Positions 24,876-27,004 of a stretch of DNA of 27,004 nucleotides are shown one piece after another. The stretch lies in assembly GCA_019313505.1 (NCBI GenBank), contig JAFDBA010000027.1, positions 1 to 27,004 on the forward strand, read 5' to 3'. The notes under the pieces were generated by a model, which saw only the letters and a program-made list of their open reading frames with translations, searched no databases and was not told the origin of the DNA. This stretch comes from Deltaproteobacteria bacterium (GTDB lineage Bacteria; Desulfobacterota; Desulfobacteria; Desulfobacterales; UBA11574). A program made the translations under genes and the position numbers. Within the stretch, counting starts at the first letter, position 1, and every line of letters starts with the position of its first letter.

Positions 24876-24912
24876 GTAGAAGTCACTTCATTCGAAAGAA
24901 ATGGCATTCTAC
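24876..24912 (+). promoter_or_regulatory. Hairpin between aptamer and ribosome-binding-site hairpin
   Basis: GTAGAA (24876-24881) pairs with TTCTAC (24907-24912), and an inner CATTC/GAAATG stem is capped by GAAA. It lies between the riboswitch P1 and the hairpin that covers the ribosome binding site, so it is part of the expression platform or an insulating spacer. Confidence 0.5.
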
Positions 24913-24923
24913 CTCAAACCACT

Positions 24924-24971
24924 TAGGCACCTTTCCCTATAGAAGTTATCCATTATAGAGAAAGGTGCCTA
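24924..24971 (+). promoter_or_regulatory. Long hairpin sequestering the ribosome binding site of the surface protein
   Basis: The 18-nt arms 24924-24941 (TAGGCACCTTTCCCTATA) and 24954-24971 (TATAGAGAAAGGTGCCTA) pair at 17 of 18 positions with a 12-nt loop. The only good Shine-Dalgarno for the gene, AAAGGTG at 24961-24967, lies entirely in the 3' arm, and the ATG starts 3 nt after the stem. The stem is followed by TTTATGG, not a T-run, so translational control is likelier than termination. Confidence 0.75.
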
Positions 24972-24974
24972 TTT

Positions 24975-26570
24975 ATGGTTAGAAGTTTAAGTGAATATTT
25001 GTTCAGTATAATATTTTGTACTTTTACATTTATTATATTTGTCTTGATCCTGTTTTCCCCGCCTTCAATATATGCAGCAGATGTCACTCTGGCGTGGAGT
25101 GGCAACAGTGAGTCGGATCTGACTGGCTATTATATTTATTATAAGACCGGCTCTTCCGGCGCCCCATATGATGGTACAATAGCTACTGAAGGTAATTCGC
25201 CGATCCAAGTACCTATCACAGGCTTAGACAACCTCGCATACCCTGAATACACAATCCATGGCTTGAGTGACACTGAAACCACTTATTTTGTGCTGACTGC
25301 CTACGACACAGACGGTAATGAAAGTGGCTATTCGAATGAAGTATTTTGTCAACCCTCAGTAGATGTGCCTCCATCAAACCTGCCGCCAAGTACGCCCATA
25401 ATCGTGCATCCTGAGAATGGTCAGGATGAAATCGATATTTCATTAAATATAACAACTGAACCCTTTTCAGACCCAAACGATGACTTTCACAGCCAAAGCC
25501 AGTGGCAAATCAGCGAAGATAGCAATTTCTCATCCCTAGTTGTCGATGTTACCATCGACAACTATTTGACCACGTTTTCAGTACCTTATATGGTGCTGAA
25601 ATCAAACCAGAAATATTATGCCCGTGTTCGATTTTATGATTTCTATTCTGTGGCGTCAGATTGGTCCGGCACTGTTGAATTCACCACCGCTTGCTTTGTC
25701 GAGGATCTTAACTCAAACGGCATTTCCGATACTGAGGAAGTGGATGACTCGGTCGATTTCAATCTCGACGGTATCTCCGATATTTATCAGCCCCAGATCA
25801 TCAAATGCGTCCAGGCATATGATGGTTCAAGCTATATCGGGATCGAAAAAGTCTCAAGTTCCGTCAGCGAAATTGAAGCCCTGGAAATAATTGATCCGGA
25901 TAGCATTTCCGACACTGTTAACAGACCGGCGGATCTCATCTTCGGCCTTTTTTCCTATCGGTTGAGCGTTAACCAGCCAGGCGACACAGCCCTAGTGAAA
26001 ATATATTTTTCGGGAGAGATTTTCTCGTCTGACACAATTTTCAAATACGACACAATCAACGGCTGGTATGACTATTCGGAACACACCACCTTCAATGATG
26101 ACGGACAATCTGTCACCCTGGAAGTCAAAGATGGTGGCTATGGCGACTCTGACGGATTGGCCAATGGGGTGATTGTCGATCCGGGCGGAATTGCAGCCTC
26201 AGGGGGAAGTTCATACACGGTTACCGGCTCAAGTGGTGGCGGCGGCAGTGGATGTTTTATCGCTACCGCGGCTTTTGGTTCAAAATTTGAAAACCATGTA
26301 CAGCTTTTACGACGATTCCGTGACCTTTATCTTATGCCCTTTAAAATCGGCCGTGTTTTTGTAAATGCCTATTACAGGTACTCACCACCTGTGGCCAAGT
26401 TTATTGCCGACCACGACATCCTGAGAACAATGGTACGCTGGAGTCTTATACCTCTGATAGGTCTTAGCTGGATATTGCTGCACCTTGGCGCTGTACCCAC
26501 ATTGCTTTTCCTGATCCTGACAAGTTCCGGTTCGTTTTTTTATTATAGAAAAATAAGAGCCAGATCTTAG
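24975..26570 (+). CDS. Secreted FN3 / choice-of-anchor-U / CFI-box-CTERM surface protein
   Basis: The 531-aa protein has a signal peptide (about 1-35, ending IYAADVTL), a fibronectin type III domain (about 36-125, DVTLAWSGNSESDLTGYYIYY), and a second Ig-like domain (about 140-240). An Asp-rich calcium-loop-like stretch follows (DLNSNGISDTEE, DFNLDGISDIYQ, about 245-275), then a choice-of-anchor-U region ending VKDGGYGDSDGLANGVIVDPGG (by blocks, about 385-410). After a Ser/Gly linker comes the CFI-box motif GCFIATAAFGS near 435, and the C-terminus holds one or two hydrophobic segments and basic residues. Family knowledge: CFI-box tails act as sorting signals. Translation is probably gated by the upstream GEMM-I riboswitch, so it likely serves adhesion or biofilm. 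Ligand unknown. Confidence 0.88.
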   Translation: MVRSLSEYLFSIIFCTFTFIIFVLILFSPPSIYAADVTLAWSGNSESDLTGYYIYYKTGSSGAPYDGTIATEGNSPIQVPITGLDNLAYPEYTIHGLSDTETTYFVLTAYDTDGNESGYSNEVFCQPSVDVPPSNLPPSTPIIVHPENGQDEIDISLNITTEPFSDPNDDFHSQSQWQISEDSNFSSLVVDVTIDNYLTTFSVPYMVLKSNQKYYARVRFYDFYSVASDWSGTVEFTTACFVEDLNSNGISDTEEVDDSVDFNLDGISDIYQPQIIKCVQAYDGSSYIGIEKVSSSVSEIEALEIIDPDSISDTVNRPADLIFGLFSYRLSVNQPGDTALVKIYFSGEIFSSDTIFKYDTINGWYDYSEHTTFNDDGQSVTLEVKDGGYGDSDGLANGVIVDPGGIAASGGSSYTVTGSSGGGGSGCFIATAAFGSKFENHVQLLRRFRDLYLMPFKIGRVFVNAYYRYSPPVAKFIADHDILRTMVRWSLIPLIGLSWILLHLGAVPTLLFLILTSSGSFFYYRKIRARS

Positions 26571-26663
26571 TGCTTTTACAAGGGGAAAATAAGGGCAGGC
26601 TTGCCTGAAAAATACAATATGTAACTTCTCAATAAATTATAAAGCCAACTGGTGATAAAATAT

Positions 26664-26709
26664 AAAAAAAAACCCGGAATCACTTTAATAAATAATTGGT
26701 GATTCCGGG
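26664..26709 (-). terminator. Intrinsic terminator of the rRNA operon
   Basis: On the - strand CCCGGAATCAC (26709-26699) pairs perfectly with GTGATTCCGGG (26683-26673), followed by a run of nine T (A-run at 26664-26672 on +). It lies about 15 nt after the 5S gene. In the + direction the T-run is displaced, so it may also slow transcription from the surface-protein gene. Confidence 0.9.
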
Positions 26710-26723
26710 CTGTATAAAAATTT

Positions 26724-26839
<116 letters not shown>

Positions 26840-26910
26840 AAAACTTTGTGGCATCAATTTAGATATAAGCACATACAAATGTTCAAAAAGATTATGTAAA
26901 TTGTTTTGTG

Positions 26911-27004
26911 GCCAAGCCTCACGACCTATTAGTACCAGTAAGCTAAATGCGTTGCCGCACTTACACATCTGGCCTATCAACCTTGTAGTCTTCAAGGGGT
27001 CTTC
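26911..27004 (-). rRNA. rrl: 23S ribosomal RNA, 3' end only
   Basis: The - strand reads GAAGACCCCTTGAAGACTAC from the window edge and continues through GGTTGATAGGCCAGATGTG and GGTACTAATAGGTCGTGAGG to GCTTGGCC, which match the 3' terminal domain of bacterial 23S rRNA. The remainder lies beyond the window. The 3' end is placed near 26911 by comparison with known 23S ends and may be off by a few nt. Confidence 0.93.

Noticed and set aside
24924..24974. Long hairpin before the surface protein as an intrinsic terminator
   Set aside because: Only three T follow the stem, and its 3' arm holds the ribosome binding site; translational sequestration explains it better.

Overview
The window looks like chromosomal DNA of a Gram-negative, AT-leaning Desulfobacterota (former Deltaproteobacteria), probably near the Desulfobacterales. 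The evidence is an outer-membrane chaperone pair, alpha2beta2-type glycyl-tRNA synthetase genes, sigma-54-type regulation, an IHF gene, a GEMM riboswitch in front of a CFI-box surface protein, and palindromic intergenic repeats of a kind I associate with this group. This assignment is inference; 16S is not in the window.

Left part (1-4900, mostly + strand): a C-terminal scrap of an unrecognised gene, tRNA-Ser(GGA), then a tight recombination/replication cluster dnaX-ybaB-recR followed by a YkgJ-type Cys-cluster gene that overlaps recR. A small winged-helix-like gene on the - strand diverges from murI.

Middle part (5035-16769, all - strand): read 5' to 3' on that strand the order is mfd, a lipoprotein with a SurA-like chaperone region but no PPIase domain, surA, mgtE, recO, a GHMP kinase, glyQ, glyS. 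Most gaps are under 30 nt, so this is probably one long housekeeping operon or a few overlapping units. Three junctions (murI/glyS, glyQ/glyS, GHMP kinase/recO) carry low-complexity, short-period tracts.

Right part (16796-24285): tRNA-Thr(CGT), a full-length but divergent PurD-like ATP-grasp enzyme with a strong sigma-70-like promoter, an IHF-alpha gene, a GT-A glycosyltransferase resembling mannosylglycerate or glucosyl-3-phosphoglycerate synthases, and a convergent histidine kinase/NtrC-type regulator pair. The intergenic gaps here are filled by palindromic MITE-like elements: two 151-bp copies of one family (A at 16955, C at 24135), a truncated third copy (B at 18963), an unrelated 147-bp inverted-repeat element abutting B, and a relative (D at 19060) with a different central stem.

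Far right (24286-27004): a long leader with a GEMM-I (cyclic di-GMP) riboswitch and a long hairpin that buries the ribosome binding site of a secreted FN3/choice-of-anchor-U/CFI-box protein. Facing it on the - strand is the end of an rRNA operon: 23S (partial), 5S and an intrinsic terminator.

Most worth following up: the riboswitch-controlled surface protein with its sequestered ribosome binding site, the PurD-like paralogue, the GT78-like enzyme, and the nested palindromic elements. I saw no CRISPR array, prophage, transposase or obvious defence system.
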